This document shows positions 9,576-17,376 of a stretch of 48,152 nt of DNA, piece by piece. The position numbers were made by a program, and so were the translations under genes. This stretch comes from Hyphomicrobiales bacterium (GTDB taxonomy: Bacteria; Pseudomonadota; Alphaproteobacteria; Rhizobiales; Beijerinckiaceae). Location: positions 1 through 48,152 of the forward strand of contig JAIXZO010000013.1 of NCBI GenBank assembly GCA_027489535.1, read 5' to 3'. The notes beneath the pieces were generated by a model. It was not told the origin of the DNA and made no database searches. It saw nothing but the letters and a program-made list of their open reading frames with translations. Positions within the stretch are counted from its first letter, which is position 1; each line of letters begins with the position of its first letter.

Positions 9576-10691
9576 TTACTGGATCTCGGAATAGCCGATC
9601 TTGGCGCCGTCCTTCTTCCACACATACATCGTGTAGTCGGGACGGGTGATGTCGCCCTTCTTGTCGTAGGAGATGTCGCCGATGACGGTCTTGAAGGTCT
9701 TGCCGGAATTCATCACGGCAGCGACCTTCTTGGGGTCCAGCGACTTCGCCTCTTCGGCGGCCTGCTTGAAGATCTCCACGGCGGCGTAGCTGTAGAGCGT
9801 GTACGCCTCGGGGTTGAACTTCTTGGCTTCGAACTTGGCGACCACGGCCTTCGCCTCGGGGCGACGGCGCGGGTCCGGCGGGAAGGTCATCAGGGTGCCT
9901 TCGACGCCCGGGCCGCCGATGGTGGCGAATTCGTCCGAGGTGATGCCGTCGCCCGACATCAGCGTCGCGGTAACGCCCTGGTCGCGCATCTGGCGCACGA
10001 TCAGGCCGCCTTCGGTGTGCAGGCCGCCCCAATAGACGACTTCCGCACCGGACGCCTTGATCTTGGAGACGAGCGCCGAGAAGTCCTTCTCGCCCGTGTT
10101 GACGCCCTCATAAAGGACTTCCTTCACGCTCTTGGCGTTCATCGCCTTGCGCGTTTCGTCCGCGAGGCCCTGGCCGTAGGTGGTCTTGTCGTGAACGACG
10201 GCGACCTTCTTGCCCTTGAGCTTGTTGACGATGTAGTCGGCCGCGACCGCGCCCTGCTGGTCGTCGCGTCCGCAGGTGCGGAACACGTTCCACATGCCGC
10301 GCTCGGTCAGCTTCGGGTTCGTGGCGGACGGGGTGATCACCACCATTCCGTTTTCCTGATAGACCTCGGAGGCGGGGATCGTCACGCCCGAGTTGAAGTG
10401 GCCGACCACGAACTTCACGCCGTCGCCGACGAACTTGTTCGCGACCGAGACGCCCTGCTTCGGATCCGATACGTCGTCGCCGAGCGAGACCGTGATCTTC
10501 TGGCCGAGGATGCCGCCGGCGGCGTTGATGTCCTCGACGGCCTGTTCCACGCCGTTCTTCAGCTGCGCGCCGAAAGCGGCGTTCGGGCCGGTGAGGGGGC
10601 CGGCGACGCCCATCTTGATCTGGGCGCTTGCGCCGCCCGCCATGGCGAGGACCGCGCCAAGCGCGATGCCCGTCAACAAAAGCTTCTTCAT
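9576..10691 (-). CDS. livK: Branched-chain amino acid ABC transporter, periplasmic binding protein
   Basis: The protein has 371 residues with a Sec signal peptide (KKLLLTGIALGAVLAMAGG, cleavage near ASA-Q). The mature part has the LivK/LivJ order of elements: IKMGVAGPLTGPNAAFG, NAAGGILGQKITVSLGDD, SDPKQGVSVANKFVGDGVKFVVGHFNSGV, SATNPKLTERG, FRTCGRDDQQG and VAVVHDKTTYGQGLAD. These are close to true Leu/Ile/Val binders, although family 6 members also bind other amides, amino acids and aromatic acids. AAGGGGAGC lies just upstream of the chosen ATG. It is the last gene of the livHMGF operon, separated from the preceding small gene by 132 bases with a hairpin, so it may have its own promoter or a stabilised transcript. 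Confidence 0.94.
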   Translation of the reverse strand: MKKLLLTGIALGAVLAMAGGASAQIKMGVAGPLTGPNAAFGAQLKNGVEQAVEDINAAGGILGQKITVSLGDDVSDPKQGVSVANKFVGDGVKFVVGHFNSGVTIPASEVYQENGMVVITPSATNPKLTERGMWNVFRTCGRDDQQGAVAADYIVNKLKGKKVAVVHDKTTYGQGLADETRKAMNAKSVKEVLYEGVNTGEKDFSALVSKIKASGAEVVYWGGLHTEGGLIVRQMRDQGVTATLMSGDGITSDEFATIGGPGVEGTLMTFPPDPRRRPEAKAVVAKFEAKKFNPEAYTLYSYAAVEIFKQAAEEAKSLDPKKVAAVMNSGKTFKTVIGDISYDKKGDITRPDYTMYVWKKDGAKIGYSEIQ

Positions 10692-10769
10692 GAATAGCTC
10701 CCCTTTGGAATTCTCGCCCGTCCGGGCCGGTTCCACCGCAGCACGAAGGCCGCGTCGTGACGGATCATT

Positions 10770-10807
10770 GCGCCTTTGCAGAACCTTGTCACGAGCAAAA
10801 AAGGCGC
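10770..10807 (-). other. Inverted repeat in the liv intercistronic gap
   Basis: An 8-bp inverted repeat (10770-10777 with 10800-10807, 22-base spacer) lies in the gap between the small membrane gene and livK. As RNA on the minus strand it would be a long-loop hairpin upstream of livK. It could process or stabilise the livK message; this is inference. Confidence 0.4.
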
Positions 10808-10823
10808 GTGTCTTTCCGCCGAT

Positions 10824-11198
10824 TCAGGCGATTTTTCCGGCACTTTCAACGTTACGTTCGCGCCAAGAGAAAGGCCCGGTGCGCTCGTACAACCACCGGT
10901 ATTGGCGGGTCATCTGCTCCGTCCTCGCCTTGCGGAAGCCGAGGCTTCCCGCGACCAGCAGAACGGCCGTGTCGACGAGGTAGTATTTCAGCGACAGCAG
11001 CGTGCCGCCGAACATGGCGAAATGGATGAAGCGCACGGCGAAGCCGAGCACGAACATGTAGCCGAGCACCTGCCAAAACGGCCGCCAGGTGCGGGCGATC
11101 GCACTGCCCGACGCCCAGGCGGCGGAACCGCCCATGACCAAGGTGACCAGCGCGAACAGCCAGACGGAGCTTTCTTCGTAGAGAACGCCCTGCATCAT
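10824..11198 (-). CDS. Small membrane protein of the liv operon (DUF6867-like)
   Basis: The 124-residue protein has three likely transmembrane helices: about residues 11-35 (VWLFALVTLVMGGSAAWA), 41-63 (FWQVLGYMFVLGFAVRFIHF) and 69-88 (YYLVDTAVLLVAGSLGF). A cytosolic basic/aromatic tail follows, with MTRQYRWLYER. From memory this resembles the DUF6867 family found in alphaproteobacterial liv operons; I could not check this. It sits 7 bases after livF and before livK, so it is almost certainly co-transcribed. No function is known to me. A role as an accessory or stabilising subunit of the LivHM permease is a guess from position. Confidence 0.8.
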   Translation of the reverse strand: MMQGVLYEESSVWLFALVTLVMGGSAAWASGSAIARTWRPFWQVLGYMFVLGFAVRFIHFAMFGGTLLSLKYYLVDTAVLLVAGSLGFRKARTEQMTRQYRWLYERTGPFSWRERNVESAGKIA

Positions 11199-11205
11199 TC
11201 GATCC

Positions 11206-11961
11206 TCAATGGTGGCCGCCTTCGAGATAGGCGGAGCGGACCTGCGGGTCCGCGAGGAGGGCCTTGCCGGTGCCCGACATCGTGATCGTGCCGTTGACCA
11301 TCACGTATCCGCGATGGGCGAGCTTGAGCGCGTGATAGGCGTTCTGCTCGACGAGGAACACGGTGAGGCCCTCGTTCTTGTTGAGCTCGCGGATCGCATC
11401 GAAGATCTGCTTCACGACCAGAGGCGCGAGGCCGAGCGACGGTTCGTCCAGCATCAGCAGACGCGGACGCGCCATCAGCGCGCGGGCGATGGCGAGCATC
11501 TGCTGCTCGCCGCCCGAAAGGGTGCCGCCGCGCTGGGCGATGCGCTCCTTGAGGCGCGGGAACAGCACGAACATCTTTTCGAGGTCCGAGTCGAAATGCG
11601 CTCCGCCGTTGACCGACGCGCCCATCTGCAAGTTCTCGAAGACCGTCATGCGGGGGAAGATGCGGCGCCCCTCGGGGGACTGCGCGATCGACAGCCGGGC
11701 GATCTCGTGCGTCGCCATGCCGGTGATGTCGCGTCCGGCGAAGGTGATGCGGCCCTCACGGGCGCGCGGCTTGCCGAAGATGGTCATCATCAGCGTGGAT
11801 TTGCCCGCGCCGTTCGCCCCGATGAGCGTGACGATCTCGCCCTCGTGGACGTCCACGTCCACGCCCTTGAGCGCGATGATGTTGCCGTAAAACGTCTTTA
11901 CGCCGCGCACGGCAAGGAGCGGGGCTCCCGCCGCGGCGGTCTCGGCGACCTGCATGGTCAT
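11206..11961 (-). CDS. livF: Branched-chain amino acid ABC transporter, ATPase LivF
   Basis: One of the two ATPases that power the LivHM permease. The 251-residue protein has Walker A GANGAGKSTL, the Q-loop region ARLSIAQSPEGRRIFPRMTV typical of LivF, signature LSGGEQQMLAIARALM, Walker B LLMLDEPSLGLAPLV, and the H-loop replaced in the usual LivF way by FLVEQNA. The start ATG at 11961 overlaps the livG stop (ATGA), and a second ATG two codons later is possible. The order livH-livM-livG-livF is canonical. Confidence 0.97.
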   Translation of the reverse strand: MTMQVAETAAAGAPLLAVRGVKTFYGNIIALKGVDVDVHEGEIVTLIGANGAGKSTLMMTIFGKPRAREGRITFAGRDITGMATHEIARLSIAQSPEGRRIFPRMTVFENLQMGASVNGGAHFDSDLEKMFVLFPRLKERIAQRGGTLSGGEQQMLAIARALMARPRLLMLDEPSLGLAPLVVKQIFDAIRELNKNEGLTVFLVEQNAYHALKLAHRGYVMVNGTITMSGTGKALLADPQVRSAYLEGGHH

Positions 11962-12791
11962 GCTCCCACCTCCGCCTCGACTTCGGCGACCTCTTCGTCT
12001 TCCACGCCGAGATAGGCCGCGATCACCTTGGGATCGTTGCGGATGTCGTCGGGCGTGCCGTCGGAGATCTTGATGCCGTAATCGAGCACCACGACGTGAT
12101 CGGAGATCTGCATCACCACCGACATGTCGTGCTCGATCAGCAGGACGGACGTTTCGTAATCGTCGCGGATCGCGCGCAGCAGCGCGTTCAGTTCGAGGCT
12201 TTCGCGGGGGTTGAGGCCTGCCGCGGGCTCGTCGAGGCACAGGAGCACCGGATCGGTGCACATGGCGCGCGCGATTTCCAGACGGCGCTGGTCGCCGTAG
12301 GGCAGGTCGCCGGCCGGATCGTCCGCTCGGTCGACGAGGCCTATACGCTCGAGCCAGGCGATCGCCTTGTCGACGGCGGCCTGCTCGCGGAGCTTGTAGC
12401 TTTTGACGCCGAGCACGCCCAGCACGGTCCAGCCCGACGCTATCATCAGGGGCGTGTGCTGCGCGACGAGCAGGTTTTCGAGCACCGTCATGCCTTGGAA
12501 CAGACGAATGTTCTGGAACGTGCGCGCCACCCGCGCCTTGCGGTTGATCATGTAGTCGGGAAGGCGCTCGAGCAGGAAGCTTTTGCCGTCGTCATGCGAC
12601 AGCGTCAGCATGCCTTCGGTGGGTTTGTAGAAGCCCGTGATGCAGTTGAAGACGGTGGTCTTGCCGGCGCCGTTGGGGCCGATCAGAGCGGTAATCTCAC
12701 CGCGTCGCGCCTCGAATGAGAGGTCGTTGACGGCCAGAAGGCCGCCGAAGCGCATCGACAGGTGTTCGACCTTGAGGATGGGAGCGGTCAT
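11958..12791 (-). CDS. livG: Branched-chain amino acid ABC transporter, ATPase LivG
   Basis: The second ATPase of the Liv transporter, 277 residues. It has Walker A GPNGAGKTTVFNCITGFYKP, the Q-loop stretch VARTFQNIRLFQGMTVLENL characteristic of LivG, an ABC signature region in the variant form LPYGDQRRLEIARAM, Walker B LLCLDEPAAGLNPRE, and H-loop LLIEHDMSVVM. The signature glycine pattern YGDQRR instead of SGGQ is normal for LivG. The ATG at 12791 shares one base with the livM stop (TGATG). The acidic C-terminal tail (GVEDEEVAEVEAEVGA) is longer than usual. Translational coupling at both ends indicates equal subunit supply. Confidence 0.97.
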   Translation of the reverse strand: MTAPILKVEHLSMRFGGLLAVNDLSFEARRGEITALIGPNGAGKTTVFNCITGFYKPTEGMLTLSHDDGKSFLLERLPDYMINRKARVARTFQNIRLFQGMTVLENLLVAQHTPLMIASGWTVLGVLGVKSYKLREQAAVDKAIAWLERIGLVDRADDPAGDLPYGDQRRLEIARAMCTDPVLLCLDEPAAGLNPRESLELNALLRAIRDDYETSVLLIEHDMSVVMQISDHVVVLDYGIKISDGTPDDIRNDPKVIAAYLGVEDEEVAEVEAEVGA

Positions 12792-14191
12792 CAGCCGTGG
12801 CCCTCCTTCACGAGGGAGCCCGAGATGGATCGGCTTTCCTTGTGGATCACGGAGGGCTCGCGCGAGGAAATCAGGCCGCGCGGCTTCCACAGCATCATCA
12901 GCACCATCGCGAGCCCGAACAGCAGCATGCGGTATTGGGTGGGGTCGAAGCCCGGCCCGAAGATGCTCTTGAGGAAGTCGAGTTCACGCAGGATCTCGAT
13001 GCCGCCGACGAGAAGGATCGAGGAGACCACGACGCCGAACAGGCTGCCCATGCCGCCCAGAACCACGATGGCGAGGATCTGCGCGGATTCGAGGAAGACG
13101 AAGCTTTCGGGGCTGATGAAGCCCTGACGCGCGGCGAAGAAGCACCCGGCGAAGCCGCCGAACATCGCGCCGATGGAAAAGGCCGTCAGCTTGGTCGTGG
13201 TGGTGTTGATGCCGAGCGAACGGCACGCGATCTCGTCCTCGCGCAAGGCCTCCCAAGCGCGGCCGACGGGGAGACGTCGCAGCCGCAGCGTGACCCAAGC
13301 GGTCATCAAAGCGAGGATCAGGATGACGTAGAAGAGGAAGATGGTGCGGTAGATCGGGCTGAATTCGAGTCCGAACACGGCGGCGAAGCCCTTGTCGGAC
13401 GCGTTGAACGGAATGCCGAAAAAGCTCGGCCGCGGAATGGTCGAGATGCCCGCATACCCGTTCGAGAACTCGACCCAGTTGATGAGGACGAGGCGGATGA
13501 TCTCGCCGAAGGCCAGCGTGACGATGGCGAGATAATCGCCGCGCAGACGCAGAACGGGGAAGCCCAGGATGATGCCCCACAGGGCCGCGAGCAGCCCCGA
13601 AATCGGCAGACAGATCCAGAAGGCCCAGACGCCGAGATCGGGATAGGTGGCCGGGATCACCTTGGTGGCGATGATGGCGTAGGAGTAGGCCCCGACCGCG
13701 TAGAAGGCGACGTAGCCGAGATCGAGAAGGCCGGCGAGGCCGACGACGATGTTCAGGCCCCAACCGAGCATCACGTAGATCAGGATCTGGATGCCGAAAT
13801 TGTCGATCCATTTGATCGAGCCTTGCGGGCCGTTGATGGCCAGCATGAGCATCGGATAGACGACGACGAGCGCGAGACCGGCGGGGCCGGCCAGCGGCTT
13901 CATGAAGGCCGGCATCGTCAAGGGTTTCGACCGAGCCGCGCCGACGCGCTCGCGCCAGAGCCATGCGCCCGCAAGGCGGGCGACGAAGACCAAGGCGCAG
14001 GCGATGGCCACCGCGTCCCAGCGTTCGGCCAGCACGAGCTGGTTGTTCATGTTCTGCTCGGAGCGGAACGACAGGATCGGGATGGAGAGGCCGAGCATCA
14101 CGAGCGCCGCGAAGGCGGCGTCCTTGAATGCGCGGGCGACGTCGACTGGGGGCCTTGCGGCGGCGGAGGAGGTTTCGCTCACGGTGGCCAT
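12791..14191 (-). CDS. livM: Branched-chain amino acid ABC transporter, permease LivM
   Basis: Inner-membrane permease subunit, 466 residues, longer than an ordinary LivM. The first 120 residues add two extra hydrophobic segments (AAFAALVMLGLSIPIL and AVAIACALVFVARLAGAWLW), as in the long alphaproteobacterial and enterobacterial LivM with an N-terminal extension. The core includes LNIVVGLAGLLDLGYVAFYAVGAY, PVLRLRGDYLAIVTLAFGEIIRL, the EAA-like coupling region VGRAWEALREDEIACRSLGIN, and GSLFGVVVSSILLVGGIEIL. It is separated from livH by 3 bases and is coupled to livG. The C-terminus ends in a short polar tail. Confidence 0.96.
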   Translation of the reverse strand: MATVSETSSAAARPPVDVARAFKDAAFAALVMLGLSIPILSFRSEQNMNNQLVLAERWDAVAIACALVFVARLAGAWLWRERVGAARSKPLTMPAFMKPLAGPAGLALVVVYPMLMLAINGPQGSIKWIDNFGIQILIYVMLGWGLNIVVGLAGLLDLGYVAFYAVGAYSYAIIATKVIPATYPDLGVWAFWICLPISGLLAALWGIILGFPVLRLRGDYLAIVTLAFGEIIRLVLINWVEFSNGYAGISTIPRPSFFGIPFNASDKGFAAVFGLEFSPIYRTIFLFYVILILALMTAWVTLRLRRLPVGRAWEALREDEIACRSLGINTTTTKLTAFSIGAMFGGFAGCFFAARQGFISPESFVFLESAQILAIVVLGGMGSLFGVVVSSILLVGGIEILRELDFLKSIFGPGFDPTQYRMLLFGLAMVLMMLWKPRGLISSREPSVIHKESRSISGSLVKEGHG

Positions 14192-14194
14192 GGC

Positions 14195-15109
14195 TCAGAC
14201 CTTCTCCACTTCCGGACGCCCGAACAGACCGGTCGGCAGGAAGACGAGCGTGATCGCCAGCAGCGAGAAGGCCGCGACGTCCTTGTAGTCGATGGAGAAA
14301 TAGGCCGACCACATGGTCTCGATGAGCCCGATCAGCAGGCCGCCGATCACCGCGCCGGGCAGGGAGCCGATGCCCCCGAGCACGGCGGCCGTAAACGCCT
14401 TTACGCCCGGGACGAAGCCGTCGGAGAAATTCACGACGCCGTAATACATGATGTACATGACGCCCGCGACGGCGGCCATCGCGGCACCCATGACGAAGGT
14501 CAGCGAGATGGTCCGGTCGACGTTGATGCCGAGCAGCGCGGCCATCTTCTGATCCTGCTCGCAGGCGCGTTGCGCGCGGCCGAGCGACGTCTTCTGCACG
14601 ACGTACCAGAAGATCGCGAGCATCACCGCGGTGACGATCATGATGACGATCTGCTTGTAGCCGATGCCCACGGTGTAGCCGTTCTTCTCGAAAAGCGGCA
14701 GCACGTCCGTGAACATCGGCGGCACGGGCTTGTTGCGGGGGCCCTGCACGACCTGAATGAGATTGGACAGGAGGATCGACATGCCGATGGCGGAGATCAG
14801 CGGCGCGAGACGAAAGGAGCCGCGGAGGGGCCGGTAGGCGACCCGCTCGATCGTCCAGTTCCAAAGGCCCGTGATGATCATCCCGAGAACGAGGACGATG
14901 AGGAGGGCGGGAACGAGACCCAGCCCCAGCCATGAGGTCATCACCATGAAGAACAGCAGGGCGACGAAGCCGCCGACCATGAAGACGTCGCCATGCGCAA
15001 AATTGACCATGCCGATGATGCCGAACACCATCGTGTAACCGATTGCGATCAACCCGTAGATCGACCCTAAAGTCAGCCCGTTGATGAGCTGTTGTACGAA
15101 AACTTCCAT
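14195..15109 (-). CDS. livH: Branched-chain amino acid ABC transporter, permease LivH
   Basis: First gene of the liv operon; 304 residues with about eight transmembrane helices. Family blocks are LINGLTLGSIYGLIAIGYTM, VFGIIGMVNFAHGDVFMVGG, LRGSFRLAPLISAIGMSILL, RACEQDQKMAALLGINVDRTI (the EAA-like loop to the ATPase) and FSDGFVPGVKAFTAAVLGGIGSLPG (shown here only as a family landmark). The chosen ATG has GGAGGGGAG 12 bases upstream; the much longer open frame upstream is a shadow of the divergent regulator gene. The 234-base gap to the GntR gene must hold the promoters of both directions. Confidence 0.96.
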   Translation of the reverse strand: MEVFVQQLINGLTLGSIYGLIAIGYTMVFGIIGMVNFAHGDVFMVGGFVALLFFMVMTSWLGLGLVPALLIVLVLGMIITGLWNWTIERVAYRPLRGSFRLAPLISAIGMSILLSNLIQVVQGPRNKPVPPMFTDVLPLFEKNGYTVGIGYKQIVIMIVTAVMLAIFWYVVQKTSLGRAQRACEQDQKMAALLGINVDRTISLTFVMGAAMAAVAGVMYIMYYGVVNFSDGFVPGVKAFTAAVLGGIGSLPGAVIGGLLIGLIETMWSAYFSIDYKDVAAFSLLAITLVFLPTGLFGRPEVEKV

Positions 15110-15198
15110 GGCTGTCGCCGCTCCCCTCCGGTCTTCGGCCGACCCGCCGTTACGGTGTCGGCAAGACGCGCGGACCGGATCCGCCCGAATGCGTCGCG

Positions 15199-15227
15199 CC
15201 CCTTCATGATTACCAATGCATGAGGGG
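15199..15227. promoter_or_regulatory. Imperfect inverted repeat between livH and the GntR gene (possible operator)
   Basis: CCCCTTCATG (15199-15208) faces CATGAGGGG (15219-15227) across 10 bases, with one unmatched base; the inner TCATG/CATGA arms are perfect. It lies about midway in the divergent region, where an autoregulated GntR protein could bind. No promoter hexamers could be assigned with confidence. Confidence 0.35.
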
Positions 15228-15343
15228 TGCCACAATGGCCGCGTTGCGGTTCTCCCGGACCGCGCTACGCTGCGCAGATGACGCCGGTATGCGGCGCTGA
15301 AAGTCGCATGGCCGTCCGCGATCGGACTTCGTAAGGTAGCACC

Positions 15344-16006
15344 ATGATTCATGCGAAGACTTGGCCGGTCGAATCCGCTCTCGGGGTCGACGAGCCGCTT
15401 TCGGACAAAGCTTATCGTCTCATCGAGACGATGATCATCACGCTCGAACTCGCTCCGGGAGCGCGTCTCACGGAGGCCTTTCTCGTCGAACGGACGGGTT
15501 TGGGACGAACGCCGGTGCGCGAGGCGGTTCTTCGGCTCGTCTCCGAAGGGTTCATCGTCGTCATCCCGCGCAAGGGCATGATGGTATCCGAGGTTTCGGC
15601 CGGCGAAATCCTGAAGGCCTTCGACGTCCGTCATGCCTTGGAGATGATCGCGGCCCGGCGCGCGGCGGAGCGCGGGACCGGGGCTGCGGGCGAGAGGTTG
15701 CTCGCGATCTATGCCGAAATGCTTTCCGCGGCGCGTGCGGGCGATGCGCCGCGTTATCTCGACGCCGACAAGCTCTTCGACTTCGGTCTCTCGGCGGCGG
15801 CGGACAGCATCTATCTCGAACTCGCGATGAACCCGCTGCGGTCGGCGATTCGGCGCGGTTGGTATTATTTCAACGGCGTTCAAAGCTTGGAGACGTCCGC
15901 CGAGGCGCATGGGCGGCTCGCCAAGGCGATCCATCGCGGCGACGTGCCGGGCGCGATCGAGGCGGCTTCGGCCCTCGTGAACATGGCGCGCGTGCAGATC
16001 ACCTAA
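15344..16006 (+). CDS. GntR family transcriptional regulator, FCD type
   Basis: DNA-binding regulator of 220 residues. Residues 20-80 form the winged helix-turn-helix, with the typical LELAPGARLTEAFLVERTGLGRTPVREAVLRL and wing FIVVIPRKGMMV. Residues 85-215 are the all-helical FCD effector domain (FDVRHALEMIAARRAAER). The family pattern D-x3-F-H near the middle reads DKLFDFGL here, so the histidine is an aspartate. The pattern ending in HL near the C-terminus reads ALVNM, so a second histidine is lost, while the middle AHGRLAKAI histidine remains. The metal/carboxylate site is therefore altered. The gene sits between the liv operon (divergent) and the cox-type cluster (same strand, 112 bases ahead) and may control one or both. 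Confidence 0.88.
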   Translation: MIHAKTWPVESALGVDEPLSDKAYRLIETMIITLELAPGARLTEAFLVERTGLGRTPVREAVLRLVSEGFIVVIPRKGMMVSEVSAGEILKAFDVRHALEMIAARRAAERGTGAAGERLLAIYAEMLSAARAGDAPRYLDADKLFDFGLSAAADSIYLELAMNPLRSAIRRGWYYFNGVQSLETSAEAHGRLAKAIHRGDVPGAIEAASALVNMARVQIT

Positions 16007-16088
16007 GGTCCCGCTTTCGGGGGCTGACCCCTTCATGGTCCCGGCCGCCATGCAATTGCGGTGGCGGTCGGCGCTCGGTGCGCTAAGC

Positions 16089-16112
16089 TCTCCGAAAGAA
16101 ACAGTTCGGAGA
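16089..16112 (+). promoter_or_regulatory. Hairpin masking the coxG ribosome-binding site
   Basis: An 8-bp stem, TCTCCGAA (16089-16096) with TTCGGAGA (16105-16112), closes an 8-base loop. The 3' arm contains the CGGAGA Shine-Dalgarno sequence of coxG, whose ATG follows 6 bases later. No T-run follows, so translation control is more likely than termination. Its function is inferred. Confidence 0.45.
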
Positions 16113-16118
16113 ACGCTC

Positions 16119-16580
16119 ATGGCGATGACGATGAACGGGGAAGCCGTGCTTCCCGCGCCGCGCGATACGGTTTGGGCCAAGCTGAACGATCCCGAGGTGC
16201 TGAAGGCCTGCATTCCCGGTTGCCAGTCGCTGGAAATGACGAGCGAAACCGAATTCGTCGCCGTAGCCAAGGTGAAGGTCGGGCCCGTGAGCGCCACCTT
16301 CAAGGGCCGCGTGCAGCTGCTCGATCTCGATCCGCCGAACGGTTACCGCATTCAGGGCGAAGGCGAGGGCGGCGTCGCGGGCTTCGCCAAGGGCGGCGCG
16401 AAGGTGAGCCTCGAGGAAGTGCCCGAAGGCACCAAATTGACCTATGACGTTGAGGCGACCATCGGCGGCAAGCTCGCCCAGCTCGGCGGGCGATTGATCA
16501 ACGGCGTCGCCAAGAAGATGGCCGACGAGTTCTTCGGCAACTTCGCCAAGGCAGTGAACCCCGAAATCGCGGTCGTTTGA
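16119..16580 (+). CDS. coxG: CoxG/SRPBCC-family carbon monoxide dehydrogenase subunit G
   Basis: CoxG proteins are START-like lipid or quinone-binding proteins that attach molybdenum hydroxylases to the membrane and respiratory chain. The 153-residue protein has the family start [32 protein letters not shown] (the conserved CIPGC motif), [14 protein letters not shown], and the C-terminal [21 protein letters not shown], which is an amphipathic helix. The membrane-anchoring extension seen in longer CoxG forms is absent. The ATG at 16119 follows GGAGA within a hairpin. It is the first gene of the cox-type cluster; the coxS gene follows after 140 bases. Confidence 0.92.
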   Translation: MAMTMNGEAVLPAPRDTVWAKLNDPEVLKACIPGCQSLEMTSETEFVAVAKVKVGPVSATFKGRVQLLDLDPPNGYRIQGEGEGGVAGFAKGGAKVSLEEVPEGTKLTYDVEATIGGKLAQLGGRLINGVAKKMADEFFGNFAKAVNPEIAVV

Positions 16581-16720
16581 CCTAGGGTCACGCGCGACAC
16601 GCCGCCTTGACCGCAGTTTTGCAGCGTTTCACACTCGAATTTCGTCGGCGCGGCGCCCCCACGCAGGACGACCACAACAAAGCCCGGACGTTCGATCCGC
16701 GGTCCTGAAGGAGGAGAGGC

Positions 16721-17215
<495 letters not shown>

Positions 17216-17244
17216 TCGAAAGAGGCTGCGTGCGGCGGACGGGC

Positions 17245-17376
17245 ATGAACGAGATGGCGAAGATCATCCGTCGGGCCCGAGCGTTCCGCCGCTTCGGCCG
17301 GCATGTCCGGCACGCGGCTTCCTACGGCTTTGCGTCGCGCACGACCCATAAAAAATCATCCGAGGAAACCCCATGA
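17245..17376 (+). CDS. Possible small basic ORF overlapping the coxL start
   Basis: A 43-codon frame fills most of the coxS-coxL gap and ends in a TGA that overlaps the coxL ATG (ATGA). The peptide is very basic ([15 protein letters not shown]) with no transmembrane segment. Only weak Shine-Dalgarno sequences precede its two possible ATG codons (17245 and 17254), and coxL has its own GAGGAAA site. It may be a coupled leader peptide or chance. I do not recognise it. Confidence 0.25.
   Translation: MNEMAKIIRRARAFRRFGRHVRHAASYGFASRTTHKKSSEETP

Noticed and set aside
12797-14935. A 712-codon frame antisense to livM and livH, and similar long frames antisense to other genes (for example 5261-7537)
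   Set aside because: Composition is dominated by Asp/Glu/Arg/Gly/His repeats with no family pattern; these are shadows of true genes.
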